NCBI RefSeq assembly: GCF_000022205.1
Contig: NC_012029.1
Span: 1,240,001 to 1,304,000 of the forward strand
Reading direction: 5' to 3'
DNA from: Halorubrum lacusprofundi ATCC 49239
Lineage (GTDB): Archaea > Halobacteriota > Halobacteria > Halobacteriales > Haloferacaceae
DNA length: 64,000 nucleotides
Below are positions 7,901 to 16,956 of the stretch, one piece after another. Within the stretch, counting starts at the first letter, position 1. Each line of letters starts with the position of its first letter. Position numbers and translations under genes: made by a program. Below the pieces are notes generated by a model that was not told where the DNA came from, ran no database searches, and worked only from the letters and a program-made list of their open reading frames with translations.

Positions 7901-9625
7901 TCAGAACAGCCCGCTCAGGTTCCCGTCTGCGTCCACGTCAATTTCTTCGGCGGCCGGCTCGGCCGGGAGCCCCGGCATCGTCATCACGTCCGCAGTCTTG
8001 ACGACGACGAAGCCGGCGCCCGCCGACGGCGACACCTCCCGGACGGTGAGCGTCCACCCCTCCGGAACGCCCGTCAGCGAGGCGTCGTCCGAGAAGGAGT
8101 ACGGCGTCTTCGAGACGCAGACGGGGAGGTCGCCGTACCCCCACGCCTCGACGCGGTCGATGTCCTCGTCGGCGCCGTCGACGTACTCGACGCCGTCGGC
8201 GCCGTACACCTCGCGGGCGACGGTCTCGACCTTCTCGCGGAGCGGTGCGTCGAGGTCGTACAGCGGCGCGAATTCGCCGGTGCCGGCACGTTCGCGGACC
8301 AGCTCCGCGAGCGGCATCGCCCCCTCGCCGCCGTCGCGGTAGGCGGTCGAGCGCGCGACGGGAATCCCCGCGTCGGTCAGCGTCGACTCGAGGGCCGCAA
8401 GCTCCGACTCCGCGTCGTCGGGGAAGACGTTGATACCGACGACCGCGGGGATCCCGAGCGATTCCACGATCTCGACGTGCCGTGTCACGTTGTCGACGCC
8501 GGCTCGCACCGCCTCGGGGTCAGTCTTCGCCAGCGCGTCGAAGTCGGCCGGCCACATCTCCAGTCCGTGGCGCTTCGCGCCGCGGACCGTCGCGACGACG
8601 ACCGCTACGTCCGGGACGATCCCCTCGCGCGCGACGATGTGCGCGAACTTCTCGGCACCGAGGTCCGCCCCGAAGCCGGCCTCGGTGACGAGGTAGTCGG
8701 CCAGCGAGGCACCGACGCGGTCGGCCACGAGCGTGTTGGTCCCGTGCGCGATATTGGCGAACGGACCGCCGTGGACCAAGGCGGGAACGCCTTCGATAGT
8801 CTGGACGAGGTTCGGGCGGAACGCGTCGCGGAGGAGCGCCGCCGCGGCCCCCGTGACGCCGAGGTCGTCGGGTGTGACCGGATCGCCGTCGGCGTCTTCG
8901 GCGAGGACGATCCGTCCGATCTGCGTCTTTAGGTCCGACAGGTCCTCAGCGAGCCCGAGGACGGCCATCAGCTCCGAGGCGGCGGTGATGACGAACTCGT
9001 CTTCCCGCGGCACGCCGCGCGCGGGACCGCCGAGTCCCACGACGGTCTCGCGGAGCGCGCGGTCGTTGACGTCGAGCGCGCGCGGCCAGTCGACGCGGCG
9101 CACGTCGACACCCTCCTCATTCCCCTGATGGAGGTGGTTGTCGAGCGCCGCGGAAAGCAGGTTGTGCGCGGCCGTGAGCGCGTGGATGTCGCCGGTGAAG
9201 TGGAGGTTGATCGACTCCATCGGAAGCACCTGCGAGTACCCGCCGCCCGCGGCGCCGCCCTTGATCCCGAAGACGGGGCCGAGCGAGGGCTCTCGGACCG
9301 CGACAGCCGTCGACTCTCCCAGTCCCGCGAGCGCCTGCCCGAGCCCCACCGTCGTCACGGTCTTCCCCTCGCCCTTCGGCGTCGGGGTCATCCCCGTGAC
9401 GAGCACGGTCGTCCCATCGGGTTCGCTCGCAGTCGCCGAGCGAACCGCCGACTGCGTGAGCTTCGCGACCCCGTCGCCGCGGGGTTCGATCTCGTCGGGG
9501 GCCAGCCCGAGGTCGGCCGCGACCTCCTCGATGGGACGGGGAGTCGCGGCGCGGGCGACGGCGAGGTCGGACTCCGGTGCGTCGGCCGTATCGGCTCCGT
9601 CGATTGCCGGATCTGCATGCACCAT
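7901..9625 (-). CDS. fhs: Formate-tetrahydrofolate ligase
   Basis: The enzyme makes 10-formyl-tetrahydrofolate from formate, tetrahydrofolate and ATP. From the ATG at 9625 it has 574 residues, close to the usual 556. The P-loop TPTPKGEGKTVTT lies at about residues 75-87, followed by the family signature running from GIKGGAAGGGYSQV to the INLHFTGD stretch. The longer frame to 9676 would add a non-conserved leader. It lies 76 bp after the formate dehydrogenase gene on the same strand, so formate could be drawn either into folate C1 units or oxidised to CO2. Confidence 0.95.
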   Translation of the reverse strand: MVHADPAIDGADTADAPESDLAVARAATPRPIEEVAADLGLAPDEIEPRGDGVAKLTQSAVRSATASEPDGTTVLVTGMTPTPKGEGKTVTTVGLGQALAGLGESTAVAVREPSLGPVFGIKGGAAGGGYSQVLPMESINLHFTGDIHALTAAHNLLSAALDNHLHQGNEEGVDVRRVDWPRALDVNDRALRETVVGLGGPARGVPREDEFVITAASELMAVLGLAEDLSDLKTQIGRIVLAEDADGDPVTPDDLGVTGAAAALLRDAFRPNLVQTIEGVPALVHGGPFANIAHGTNTLVADRVGASLADYLVTEAGFGADLGAEKFAHIVAREGIVPDVAVVVATVRGAKRHGLEMWPADFDALAKTDPEAVRAGVDNVTRHVEIVESLGIPAVVGINVFPDDAESELAALESTLTDAGIPVARSTAYRDGGEGAMPLAELVRERAGTGEFAPLYDLDAPLREKVETVAREVYGADGVEYVDGADEDIDRVEAWGYGDLPVCVSKTPYSFSDDASLTGVPEGWTLTVREVSPSAGAGFVVVKTADVMTMPGLPAEPAAEEIDVDADGNLSGLF

Positions 9626-9701
9626 ACCGGAGCCTTCTCTCGGGGTGCTAATCAGTCTTGGAGGCGTTCTCGGCACCTAAAAAACCGTCCGGGGTCGCCG
9701 A

Positions 9702-11867
9702 TCAGTCGTCGCCCGGCTCCGAACCCGCGTCGGGCTCAGCGTCGTCCACGCGTTCCCCGCCGTCAGAGACGGTGACCGCGATGTCCGCCGCCGCGGCCTT
9801 GTACTCGGGTATCTTCGCCCGCTCGTCGAGCACGTCGTTCGTGAGCCGGTTCGCGGAGGCGGCCGCGAAGTGCGGCGTCGTCCAGACGACGCCCTCCTTG
9901 ATGTCCTCGGTCACCTGCGCTTTCACTTCGATCTCGCCGCGTCGCGACCGGAGCGTCACCATGTCGCCGTCCTCGATCCCGTACTCTTCGGCGTCGTTCG
10001 GGTGCACGTCGACGAAGTTCTCCGGGTGCTGTCGCATCAGCGTCGGCGAGCGCCGGCTCATCGTCCCCGTGTTGTAGTGCTCTTCGAGCCGCGCAGTGGT
10101 GAGGATCAGCGGGTACTCCTCGTCGGGCACCTCCGCCGGTGGCTGGTGGCGGACGCCCTCGATATGTCCGAGCCCGCTCTCTGTGTCGAAGGAGTCCTCG
10201 TAGAGGTACTGGTCGCCCTGGTCGCCCTCCTCGTAGCAGGGCCACTGGATCCCGGTCTCGCCGAGCGCGTCGTAGGTCATCCCGTGGTAGATCGGACACA
10301 CCTCGCGCAGCTCCTCGAAGACGGCCTCCACGTCGTCGAAGCGGAACTCGTCTTCGCTAAAGAGGCGGCTCCCGACCTCCATCAGGATGTCGAGGTCGTG
10401 TTTCGTGTTCTCGTGGACCATCTCGGCGCCGCGCATGCGTTGGACTCGGCGGTCGGTGTTGGTGACTGTGCCGCCGCGTTCCGCCCACGTCGTCGCCGGG
10501 AGGACCACGTCCGCGAACTCCGCGGTCTCGGTCATGAAGATGTCCTGTGCGACCATGAACTCCAGCGACTTCAAGCGCTCTTCGACCTCGTTGCCGTCGG
10601 GCTCGCTCATGATCGGGTTCTCGCCCATCACGTACAGCCCCTTCACCGAGTGACCCGCCTCGTGGGAAATCTCCACGTTGGTGAGCCCGGGCTCGTCGGG
10701 CACCTCGAACCCCCACACGTCCTCGACGCTCCCGCGGGCCTCGTCGTCGTTGACGGGCTGGTAGCCGGGGAGGACGTTCGGCATCGCACCCACGTCGCTG
10801 GTCCCTTGGACGTTGTTCTGTCCACGAAGCGGGTTGACGCCGGTGCCGGGCTTCCCGAGGTTCCCAGTGATCAGCGCGAGGTTGATCTCGTTCTGCACGT
10901 TGTCGACGCCGCAGGTGTGCTGGCTCATCCCCATCCCGGTGAAGATGGCGGCGTTGTTCGCCATCGCGTACTTCTCGGCGGCGAGTTCGATGTCTTCGAG
11001 GGGGACGCCGGCCTCCTCCGCGGCCGCCTCCTTGTCGAAGTCTTCGAGGGTCTCTTTCAAGTGATCGAACCCCTCGGTGCGCTCGTCGATGAACGCCTCG
11101 TCGATCCAGCCCGCGTCCGGCTCTTCCTCGTGGCGTTCAAGGATCGTCTTCAAGACGATGTTGAGCAGGGGAATATCGGCGCCGGGGTTCACCTGAAGGT
11201 GCATGTGCCGGTCGGTCTCGCCGATCTTGAACGACCGGGTGGTCTTGTTGGCGTGCGGGTCGACCTGGATGACGGTCGCACCCTCCAAGACGGCCTGCCG
11301 GAAGTACTGGCTGTTGGCGATCGGGTGTTGTTCGCCGGGATTCGCCCCTTGGATCCAGAACACGTCGGCCGATTCCTCTAGGTCGACCATGCTGTTCGTC
11401 ATCGCGCCCGCCCCCAAGCTCCTCCGGAGCGCCCACACCGTCGAGGCGTGGCACATCCGCGTGCAGTTGTCGACGTTGTTCGTGCCGTATCGGCGCGCGA
11501 TCTTCTGGAGGAGGTAGTTCTCCTCGTTCATCGTCTTCGAGGAGCCGAAGAATCCCATCGCGTCTGGGTCGTTCTCGTCGCGGATCCGCTCCATCTCCGA
11601 GACGATCCGCGAGTAGGCTTCCTCCCACGTCGCCTCGCGGAACTCGCCATCTTCCTTTATCAGCGGCTCCGTCAGGCGGTCCTCGTGGTCGACGACCTGC
11701 GTCGCCGCGCCGCCCTTGATACACACCCGCCCCTCGTTGACCGGCGCCTCCCCCCACGGCATGAAACTCACGTCGCCGGGGTCGTCGCCCTGGTTCACTT
11801 TGATCCCGCAGCCGACGCCGCAGTACGGGCAGATGGTCTTCACCGGCTCGTCTCCCTCAGTGGACAT
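9702..11867 (-). CDS. Formate dehydrogenase catalytic subunit (molybdopterin bis-MGD oxidoreductase)
   Basis: The 721-residue protein has an N-terminal [4Fe-4S] site (Cys13, Cys16, Cys20, Cys49) and the Mo-ligand cysteine in CTRMCHASTV (Cys139), at the position of Sec140 in E. coli FdhF. The C-terminal molydopterin-dinucleotide-binding domain starts near residue 600 (ILTTARLEEHYNTGTMSRRS). It lacks the N-terminal [2Fe-2S]/ferredoxin extension of NAD-linked enzymes and has no Tat signal, so it is cytoplasmic. No beta or gamma subunit gene is adjacent, so its electron acceptor is unknown. ATG 11867 is chosen over the GTG at 11876. Confidence 0.9.
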   Translation of the reverse strand: MSTEGDEPVKTICPYCGVGCGIKVNQGDDPGDVSFMPWGEAPVNEGRVCIKGGAATQVVDHEDRLTEPLIKEDGEFREATWEEAYSRIVSEMERIRDENDPDAMGFFGSSKTMNEENYLLQKIARRYGTNNVDNCTRMCHASTVWALRRSLGAGAMTNSMVDLEESADVFWIQGANPGEQHPIANSQYFRQAVLEGATVIQVDPHANKTTRSFKIGETDRHMHLQVNPGADIPLLNIVLKTILERHEEEPDAGWIDEAFIDERTEGFDHLKETLEDFDKEAAAEEAGVPLEDIELAAEKYAMANNAAIFTGMGMSQHTCGVDNVQNEINLALITGNLGKPGTGVNPLRGQNNVQGTSDVGAMPNVLPGYQPVNDDEARGSVEDVWGFEVPDEPGLTNVEISHEAGHSVKGLYVMGENPIMSEPDGNEVEERLKSLEFMVAQDIFMTETAEFADVVLPATTWAERGGTVTNTDRRVQRMRGAEMVHENTKHDLDILMEVGSRLFSEDEFRFDDVEAVFEELREVCPIYHGMTYDALGETGIQWPCYEEGDQGDQYLYEDSFDTESGLGHIEGVRHQPPAEVPDEEYPLILTTARLEEHYNTGTMSRRSPTLMRQHPENFVDVHPNDAEEYGIEDGDMVTLRSRRGEIEVKAQVTEDIKEGVVWTTPHFAAASANRLTNDVLDERAKIPEYKAAAADIAVTVSDGGERVDDAEPDAGSEPGDD

Positions 11868-12031
11868 CGCGCTCACCCTGGTGTGCGTTCATGTGTCATG
11901 ATTTGTGACGCCTGCTGCAAGAGTGTATCGGTGGTTCTCGGCGTCGAGCAGGCTTACACCGTTGAACGGGCGAGACGCGAACGAGCGTCGATCCGCCGAA
12001 CCGTTTTGTCGCTCCCGACCGTTCGACGGGC

Positions 12032-12763
12032 ATGGACCGCTCGCTCGCCGACATCGAGGACCGAACGGCCGAACACGTCGAGGCGTACCGCGATTCGGCC
12101 CCGTTTTACCCCGTCGAGGAGGAGGCGATCGGCTCGCTGTCCGACGCGTTCCGCGCCGGCGAGTACGGCAAACGCGACGTCGAGTGGGTCGTGCGGTGGT
12201 ACTTCCGTCGACGGGTCGGCGACGTCGACCACGGGGGCCGTCGCGAGGTCGAGGAGGCAATCGCCGACGCGGACCGACGGGAACTTCGGGGTCGGCTCTG
12301 GGACGCGATCGACGCGCTGGACGGGACCGACGGCGAGACCGGCGCCGGCGACAGCGCAAGCGACGGTGCGGTCGATAGTGATCGCGCGAGCAAGGGAGAC
12401 GGTGCGAGCAAGGGAGACGGCGCGAGCGAGAGTAACAGTGCGTCGCCCGCCCATCACCGGGCCCTCGACGCGCTCACGGAACTGCCGGGCGTCGACGTTG
12501 CCGTCGCCTCCGCGCTGCTCTGGTTCCTCGATCCGGACCGGTACATGGTCGTCGGCGACCGGGAGTGGCGGGTCGTCGCGGCGCTCGCCGATGACGAGCG
12601 CGGTGTCGACCTCGACGACGACTACCCCGAGCCGATGACCGTCGACGCCTACGACCGGTATCTGGACGCGGTCCGAGCGCTCGCGGATCGGCTCGGTGTC
12701 AGCCACTGGGAGCTGTACATGGTCCTCCAGCGGGTGGCTGCGGAGACGATCGTCGAGGGGTGA
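12032..12763 (+). CDS. Haloarchaeal protein with HhH-like C-terminal domain, function unknown
   Basis: I do not recognise a named family. The 243-residue protein has an acidic helical N-terminal part (residues 1-100), a low-complexity linker (about 103-145) and a C-terminal domain. The latter has ALTELPGVDVAVASALLWFL followed by DPDRYMVV, which resembles the helix-hairpin-helix and following strand of HhH-GPD DNA glycosylases. The catalytic Lys/Asp of those enzymes is not clear, so a DNA- or RNA-binding role is only a guess. It is transcribed away from the formate dehydrogenase gene. Confidence 0.6.
   Translation: MDRSLADIEDRTAEHVEAYRDSAPFYPVEEEAIGSLSDAFRAGEYGKRDVEWVVRWYFRRRVGDVDHGGRREVEEAIADADRRELRGRLWDAIDALDGTDGETGAGDSASDGAVDSDRASKGDGASKGDGASESNSASPAHHRALDALTELPGVDVAVASALLWFLDPDRYMVVGDREWRVVAALADDERGVDLDDDYPEPMTVDAYDRYLDAVRALADRLGVSHWELYMVLQRVAAETIVEG
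12386..12421 (+). repeat. Tandem 18-bp repeat inside a coding linker
   Basis: Two consecutive 18-bp units (12386-12403 and 12404-12421) differ only in the last base and encode ASKGDG twice. A third, degenerate unit (ASESNS) follows. This marks the flexible linker of the HhH-like protein as length-variable. Confidence 0.7.
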
Positions 12764-12784
12764 CGGCGGCGTCCTCGTCGAACC

Positions 12785-13957
12785 CTACCGGTCGATAAAG
12801 GGCGGGATCACGACCTCGGCGCGCTTCTCGTCACCGCGCACGACGACGCTCACCTCGGTGCCCGGTTCGACGTAGCGCTCGTGGAGGTACCCCAACCCGA
12901 TCGGCTCGTCGAGGGTGGGGCTCATCGTACCGGAGGTCAGCTGGCCGATCCGCGTGAGATCGCCGTCGGTGACGGCGTATCCGTTTCGGGGGACGCCGCG
13001 TTCGAGCAGGCGGATCCCGACGAACTGCTCGTCGACGCCCTCCTCTTTCTGGGCTTCGAGGGCGTCACGGCCGACGAACTCCGTGTCGAGCTTCACGATG
13101 AACCCGATCCGGGCCTCGTAGGGGCTCCGCGGCTCGGTCTCGGGGTCGAAGTCCTGCCCGGAGAGGAGAAAGCCCATCTCGATCCGGAGGGTGTCGCGCG
13201 CGCCGAGCCCGCAGGGCTGGGCGTCGCGCGGCGCATCAACGAACGCCCCCCAGACGGTCTCGGCGTCGCCGGCCGGACACATCACCTCGAAACCGTCCTC
13301 GCCGGTGTAGCCGGTCCGGGCGACCCAGCTGTCGACCTCGTCGACGGCGGCGACCGTCGCCTCGAACTTCGAGAGGTCGACGACTCGGTCAGTCGGGGTC
13401 GCGTCATCGAGGGCGTCGGCCGCGTCCGGCCCCTGCACCGCGAGCATGGCCCAGTCGTCGGTCGCGTTCGCGACCGCGGCGTCGATCCCCTCGCTGTCCC
13501 GGTAGTCGACCCACCGGTCGTACATCTGCTCGTCGTGGCCGGCGTTGGGCACGAAGAGGTACGCGGGGTCGCCGGCGCCGGCGTCGAGGTCGCGGTCGAG
13601 TCCGGCGAGCGCGCCGGCGCCGTCGCCCGCCTCGATCCCGTCCGGGAGTCGGTAGACGACCGTGTCGTCGAGCATGACGCCGTCCTCGTTCGTGATCGCG
13701 GCGTACTGGGAGTCGCCCGGGTCGAGCGCGGTTACGTCGTTGGTCGTGAGGCGGTTCATCAGCCTCGTCGCGTCCGGCCCCGATACCTCGATCTCGCCCA
13801 TGTGCGACACGTCGAAGACGCCGAGCGAGTCGCGGACCGCCGCGTGTTCTTCGCTGATCGACGCGAACTCGACGGGCATCTGCCACCCGCCGAAATCGGT
13901 GAACTTCGCGCCGCGTTCCTCGTGGACCTCGTGGAGAGGGGTGCGTCGGTCTGACAT
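12785..13957 (-). CDS. gcvT: Glycine cleavage system aminomethyltransferase (T protein)
   Basis: GcvT takes the aminomethyl group from lipoylated H protein and passes the methylene carbon to tetrahydrofolate, releasing ammonia. The 390-residue protein opens with RTPLHEVHEERGAKFTDFGG and has VFDVSHMGEIEVSG, GYTGEDGFEVMCPA and a C-terminal beta-barrel with PTLDEPIGLGYL. It is somewhat longer than usual because of an acidic insertion around residues 105-140. The other glycine-cleavage genes are not in the window. The TCA stop complement is at 12785 and the ATG at 13957. Confidence 0.93.
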   Translation of the reverse strand: MSDRRTPLHEVHEERGAKFTDFGGWQMPVEFASISEEHAAVRDSLGVFDVSHMGEIEVSGPDATRLMNRLTTNDVTALDPGDSQYAAITNEDGVMLDDTVVYRLPDGIEAGDGAGALAGLDRDLDAGAGDPAYLFVPNAGHDEQMYDRWVDYRDSEGIDAAVANATDDWAMLAVQGPDAADALDDATPTDRVVDLSKFEATVAAVDEVDSWVARTGYTGEDGFEVMCPAGDAETVWGAFVDAPRDAQPCGLGARDTLRIEMGFLLSGQDFDPETEPRSPYEARIGFIVKLDTEFVGRDALEAQKEEGVDEQFVGIRLLERGVPRNGYAVTDGDLTRIGQLTSGTMSPTLDEPIGLGYLHERYVEPGTEVSVVVRGDEKRAEVVIPPFIDR

Positions 13958-14093
13958 GCCGAAACCGTCTCTCGGCCCGACCTAAGGTCTTGCCATCGGG
14001 CCGCCTTTTGGGGGATTGATCGCCGAGAGATCGCCGTCGCGAACCTCACCCACCGGCGACAACCTCAAGCCGTTTCCATCCCCGATACCGTAC

Positions 14094-14780
14094 GTGACGC
14101 GGAACCTCTCCGGCCTGCTCGCGCCCGCCGCCGCGGTCCTGTTGGTCGCGGTCGTCGTCGCCGCGGTCGCTGGAGCGTGGCCTCCGTTCGTCGCCGTCGA
14201 GAGCGGGAGCATGGCTCCGGAAGTCGAGCGCGGCGACCTCGTCGTCGTCACGTCGACGGACCGGTTCCCGTGGGGCGGGCTCGTCGGCGCGGCCGAGTCC
14301 GGCGCGCCGACCACGTTCGGCAGCGCCGGCGACGTGATCGTGTTCGACCCGCCGGACGACGGCCAGCGACCGATACTGCACCGGATCGCATTTCCGGTGA
14401 CCGACGGTGAGGACTGGACGGACCGGGCCGATCCCGCGCTGCTCGACGGCGACTGTTCGACGATCGCGGCCTGTCCCGCCCCGCACGACGGGTACATCAC
14501 CTACGGCGACGCAAACGGCGAGTACGATCAGAGCGCCGGGATCGCGCCCGTCGTCCGCGAGGAGTGGATCACCGCCAAAGCGCTGTTCTCCGTCCCGAAC
14601 CTCGGCTGGTTTCGGATCGGCGTCGACGCCGCGATAGCCCGGTTGGGAGTCCTCCCAACCGCCGTGGGGTTCGGCGGTCTCGCCGCCGTCACCGGCGGAT
14701 TCGGAGCGGTCCTTCTCGGTCGGATCACCGCGCGACGCGACCGGTCCGACCACGGTGAGCGCGGTGGTCGGAATCGCTAG
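14094..14780 (+). CDS. Archaeal signal peptidase I (S26B, Sec11-like)
   Basis: This membrane protease removes signal peptides from Sec substrates. An N-terminal membrane anchor (LLAPAAAVLLVAVVVAAVA) is followed by the catalytic Ser in ESGSMAPEVERGD. The general base is His in PILHRI, as in archaeal and eukaryotic enzymes, in place of the bacterial Lys. The Asp is in ITYGDANGEYDQ. Two further hydrophobic segments lie near the C-terminus. The open frame extends to a TTG at 14016, but the GTG at 14094 starts directly before the anchor and is preferred. The choice is uncertain. Confidence 0.88.
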   Translation: MTRNLSGLLAPAAAVLLVAVVVAAVAGAWPPFVAVESGSMAPEVERGDLVVVTSTDRFPWGGLVGAAESGAPTTFGSAGDVIVFDPPDDGQRPILHRIAFPVTDGEDWTDRADPALLDGDCSTIAACPAPHDGYITYGDANGEYDQSAGIAPVVREEWITAKALFSVPNLGWFRIGVDAAIARLGVLPTAVGFGGLAAVTGGFGAVLLGRITARRDRSDHGERGGRNR

Positions 14781-14805
14781 GGACAGTTGCGAGGGGCCGT
14801 TGGTC

Positions 14806-15300
14806 TCACTCCGCCGACGCGGCGGTTTCATCGTCGTCGTTGCCTCCGTCGCCGTTTCGGTCGCCGTCGAGCGTCACCGAGTCGTTCGTGGCGTTTCGGA
14901 GGGCGTCGGACCGGCCGAACTCGCCGGGCGCGATCGCGAGCGTCCGGATCCCGTAGCTGTTTGCGATCTCGACGACCGGCTTGAAGTCGGTATCCCGCGA
15001 AGCGATCGCGAGCGTCGACATTCGGCCCTCGGCCGCGAAGCGCGCGGCGTCGACCGCGAGCTTCACGTCGACGTCGCCGCTCGTGACGACGACCTCGAAG
15101 CCGCGGGCCTCCGCGGCCTGTATCAGTCCCGGAGTCGCGTGCTCGTCGAGGTAGAGCCGCGTCGTCACGAGTTGGCCCTCCGCTTCCGCCGCGATCCGCA
15201 CGTCGTCGAGGTCGACGTCGAACTCCTCGCGCAACACGTTCGGCCCGTCGACGAACAGCGCCACGCCGACTGGGTCGTCGTCCGCCCGGCTGGATTCCAT
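14806..15300 (-). CDS. NYN domain protein (TIGR00288-like, PIN-fold)
   Basis: The 164-residue protein has VGVALFVDGPNVLREEF at the N-terminus, then KLAVDAARFA and IASRDTDFKPVVEIANSYG. Asp residues of this kind form the metal site of NYN/PIN-like RNases. The family is conserved in archaea and related to LabA/limkain proteins, so a role in RNA processing or decay is plausible but unproven. The C-terminal tail (NGDGGNDDDETAASAE) is acidic and disordered. ATG 15300 is used, because the upstream part of the frame has no conserved sequence. Confidence 0.82.
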   Translation of the reverse strand: MESSRADDDPVGVALFVDGPNVLREEFDVDLDDVRIAAEAEGQLVTTRLYLDEHATPGLIQAAEARGFEVVVTSGDVDVKLAVDAARFAAEGRMSTLAIASRDTDFKPVVEIANSYGIRTLAIAPGEFGRSDALRNATNDSVTLDGDRNGDGGNDDDETAASAE

Positions 15301-15483
15301 GCCTCCCGCTCCGGGATCCGCGGAGATATGCGTGCTGGTCTGGCGCGGCGGTGTGTGTCCCGGTCGGGTATGACGCTCCCGGTCGGGTATGACGCAGCGT
15401 CCTGTCTGTAACGGCGACGAGGGAAGGAGACGATTGATCTGTGAGGGCAGGTCACTTATCACCCCGTCGAGCATAGATCAACC

Positions 15484-15903
15484 ATGATCTCTCGCGTGCT
15501 GGTACCGATGGACGAGTCGGAGATGGCGGAGCGGGCGCTCCGGTTCGCGCTGGAAGCGCACCCGGACGCAGAGATAATCGTGCTCCACGTGGTGGGCCAG
15601 CCGTCGTCGATGATGGGGGGCGCGGCCGGACTCGCGCTCGCCGACGACACCGAGGAGGCGGCGCGGGAGCAGGCGAGCGACCTGTTCGAGCGCGCCCACG
15701 AGATCGCCGCTGAAAGCGGGACCGAGATCAAAACGGACGTGATGGTCGGCCACCCGGCGCGGGCGGTCGTCAACGCGAGCGGGGAATTCGACACCGTCGT
15801 CATCGGGAGCCACAGCGGGAGTCTCGCGGACCGACTGCTCGTCGGTAACATCGCCGAGAAGATCGTCCGGGGCTCTGCGGCGCCCGTGACGGTCGTCCGG
15901 TAG
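15484..15903 (+). CDS. Universal stress protein (UspA fold)
   Basis: The 139-residue single-domain protein starts with the usual strand ISRVLVPMDESEMAERAL. It ends with the ATP-binding-type motif VIGSHSGSLADRLLVGNIAEKIVRGSAAPVTVVR, that is G-x2-G-x9-G-(S/T)-like, so it probably binds ATP. A CTTATC box at 15455-15460 lies about 27 bp before the ATG, which predicts a leaderless transcript. No stress target can be read from the neighbours. Confidence 0.93.
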   Translation: MISRVLVPMDESEMAERALRFALEAHPDAEIIVLHVVGQPSSMMGGAAGLALADDTEEAAREQASDLFERAHEIAAESGTEIKTDVMVGHPARAVVNASGEFDTVVIGSHSGSLADRLLVGNIAEKIVRGSAAPVTVVR

Positions 15904-16085
15904 GTCACCGGTGGCCGTGCCCATCGTTCGGTGAGCTACCGAGGTTCGACGAGCGGAGTCGGGAGAGTGGGTGACGCGCCGCCGTCGGTTCGATTTCTAA
16001 ACACCTTATATTCGTATTACCACCTGATCGACGACTGTAGTGAATATACGGAGTATTGAAGTAGAATATCCAAGAATAACGGAAT

Positions 16086-16343
16086 ATGATGTCGGGACCC
16101 AACGTATACACCGTCATTTCCGAACAGAACGATCACGATTGTACCACGGTACGTGCGCATCCGCGCAACGAGACGTTCCACGTCGTCGAGTACGCCGACG
16201 AGGACGCGCGGGAGCGCGTCGCGGACCTGCCGGTGGGTTCGGTGGTCAAGTTGGAACTGTCGCGCGCGGGCCGCCGGAGCAACGTCTGGCGCGCCGAGTC
16301 CGTCCGGATCGCACACACCGACGGCGGGGTAGCGGGAGAGTAG
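16086..16343 (+). CDS. Small conserved haloarchaeal protein, function unknown
   Basis: The 85-residue protein consists mainly of predicted beta strands (YTVISEQ, FHVVEY, VVKLELSRAG, VWRAESVRIA), consistent with a small beta-barrel that may bind nucleic acid. I recall similar short proteins in many haloarchaea without an assigned role. Two start codons are adjacent (16086 and 16089). The upstream DNA is unusually AT-rich (15998-16085). Confidence 0.6.
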   Translation: MMSGPNVYTVISEQNDHDCTTVRAHPRNETFHVVEYADEDARERVADLPVGSVVKLELSRAGRRSNVWRAESVRIAHTDGGVAGE

Positions 16344-16492
16344 GAGCGAATCGGCCAGAGGAGCGAATCGGCTAGACGACGATCCCGTCACCCTTCGGCC
16401 GTTGCCTTTTGCCTCCCAGTTCTCGGCGTCGACCGTCGCTGTATGCCGTCCCGAGGCGAGCGGTGAGGCCGTTCAAATCGCACCGAAATAGC

Positions 16493-16525
16493 TATATTAG
16501 AGAACCCTTATATTAGCAGATATAA
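16493..16525 (+). promoter_or_regulatory. Promoter/operator of the arsR-arsM operon
   Basis: TATATTAG occurs twice as a direct repeat (16493-16500 and 16509-16516). The second copy is part of a dyad, TTATAT (16508-16513) and ATATAA (16520-16525). The first copy sits where a TATA box should be for the ATG at 16528, so the second is well placed as the ArsR operator blocking transcription initiation. Confidence 0.55.
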
Positions 16526-16527
16526 AT

Positions 16528-16956
16528 ATGACTGACAAACTGTCCAGCGCCGAACCGAACGAGGGTTCCACGGCGCAACGCGGGTGCTGTGCGGGTGTCG
16601 ATCACTCGCTGTCCGACCGCGATCTCGAGGTCGACGTCGAAACCCTCGCTGCGGTCGGCAGCGAGACGCGGTACGGGGCGCTCAGACTCGTCGCCGCGTC
16701 CGAGGGCGGCACCTGCGGCTGCGAGCTGGAGCCGGCGCTCGGCGTGAGTCAGGGAGCAGTCAGTCAGGCGCTCTCGCGGCTGTACGACGCCGGGCTCCTC
16801 ACGCGGCGCAAGGAGGGTCGCTGGCGGTACTACGACGCGACCGGGCGAGCCGAACGACTGCTGGCGCTCCTCGACGAGACGCGATCAGCCGGTGAGACAG
16901 GATCCGCCGACGAGAGGCGATCGACCGACGAGATCGAAGCGGGGTCGCAGTCGTGA
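16528..16956 (+). CDS. arsR: ArsR-family arsenic-responsive repressor
   Basis: The 142-residue winged-helix protein has the recognition region SQGAVSQALSRLYDAGLL and wing RRKEGRWRYYDA. Two thiol pairs could bind As(III): Cys20-Cys21 near the N-terminus and Cys63-x-Cys65 (GGTCGCEL) at the start of the DNA-binding helices, close to the site used by classical ArsR. It probably represses its own operon until arsenite binds. Its TGA overlaps the GTG start of arsM, so the two are translationally coupled. Confidence 0.85.
   Translation: MTDKLSSAEPNEGSTAQRGCCAGVDHSLSDRDLEVDVETLAAVGSETRYGALRLVAASEGGTCGCELEPALGVSQGAVSQALSRLYDAGLLTRRKEGRWRYYDATGRAERLLALLDETRSAGETGSADERRSTDEIEAGSQS

Noticed and set aside
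7838-8932. Plus-strand frame over fhs
   Set aside because: It is antisense to the well-conserved formate-tetrahydrofolate ligase and shows only Arg/Asp-rich shadow sequence.
9870-11381. 503-codon plus-strand frame over the formate dehydrogenase gene
   Set aside because: The opposite strand has complete Fe-S and molybdopterin motifs. This frame has no recognisable domain.
10900-11520. Selenocysteine in the formate dehydrogenase
   Set aside because: The Mo-ligand position is encoded as Cys (CTRMCHAST) and there is no in-frame TGA.
12386-12421. CRISPR-like repeat
   Set aside because: Only two adjacent units exist, with no spacers. They are in frame and encode a linker.
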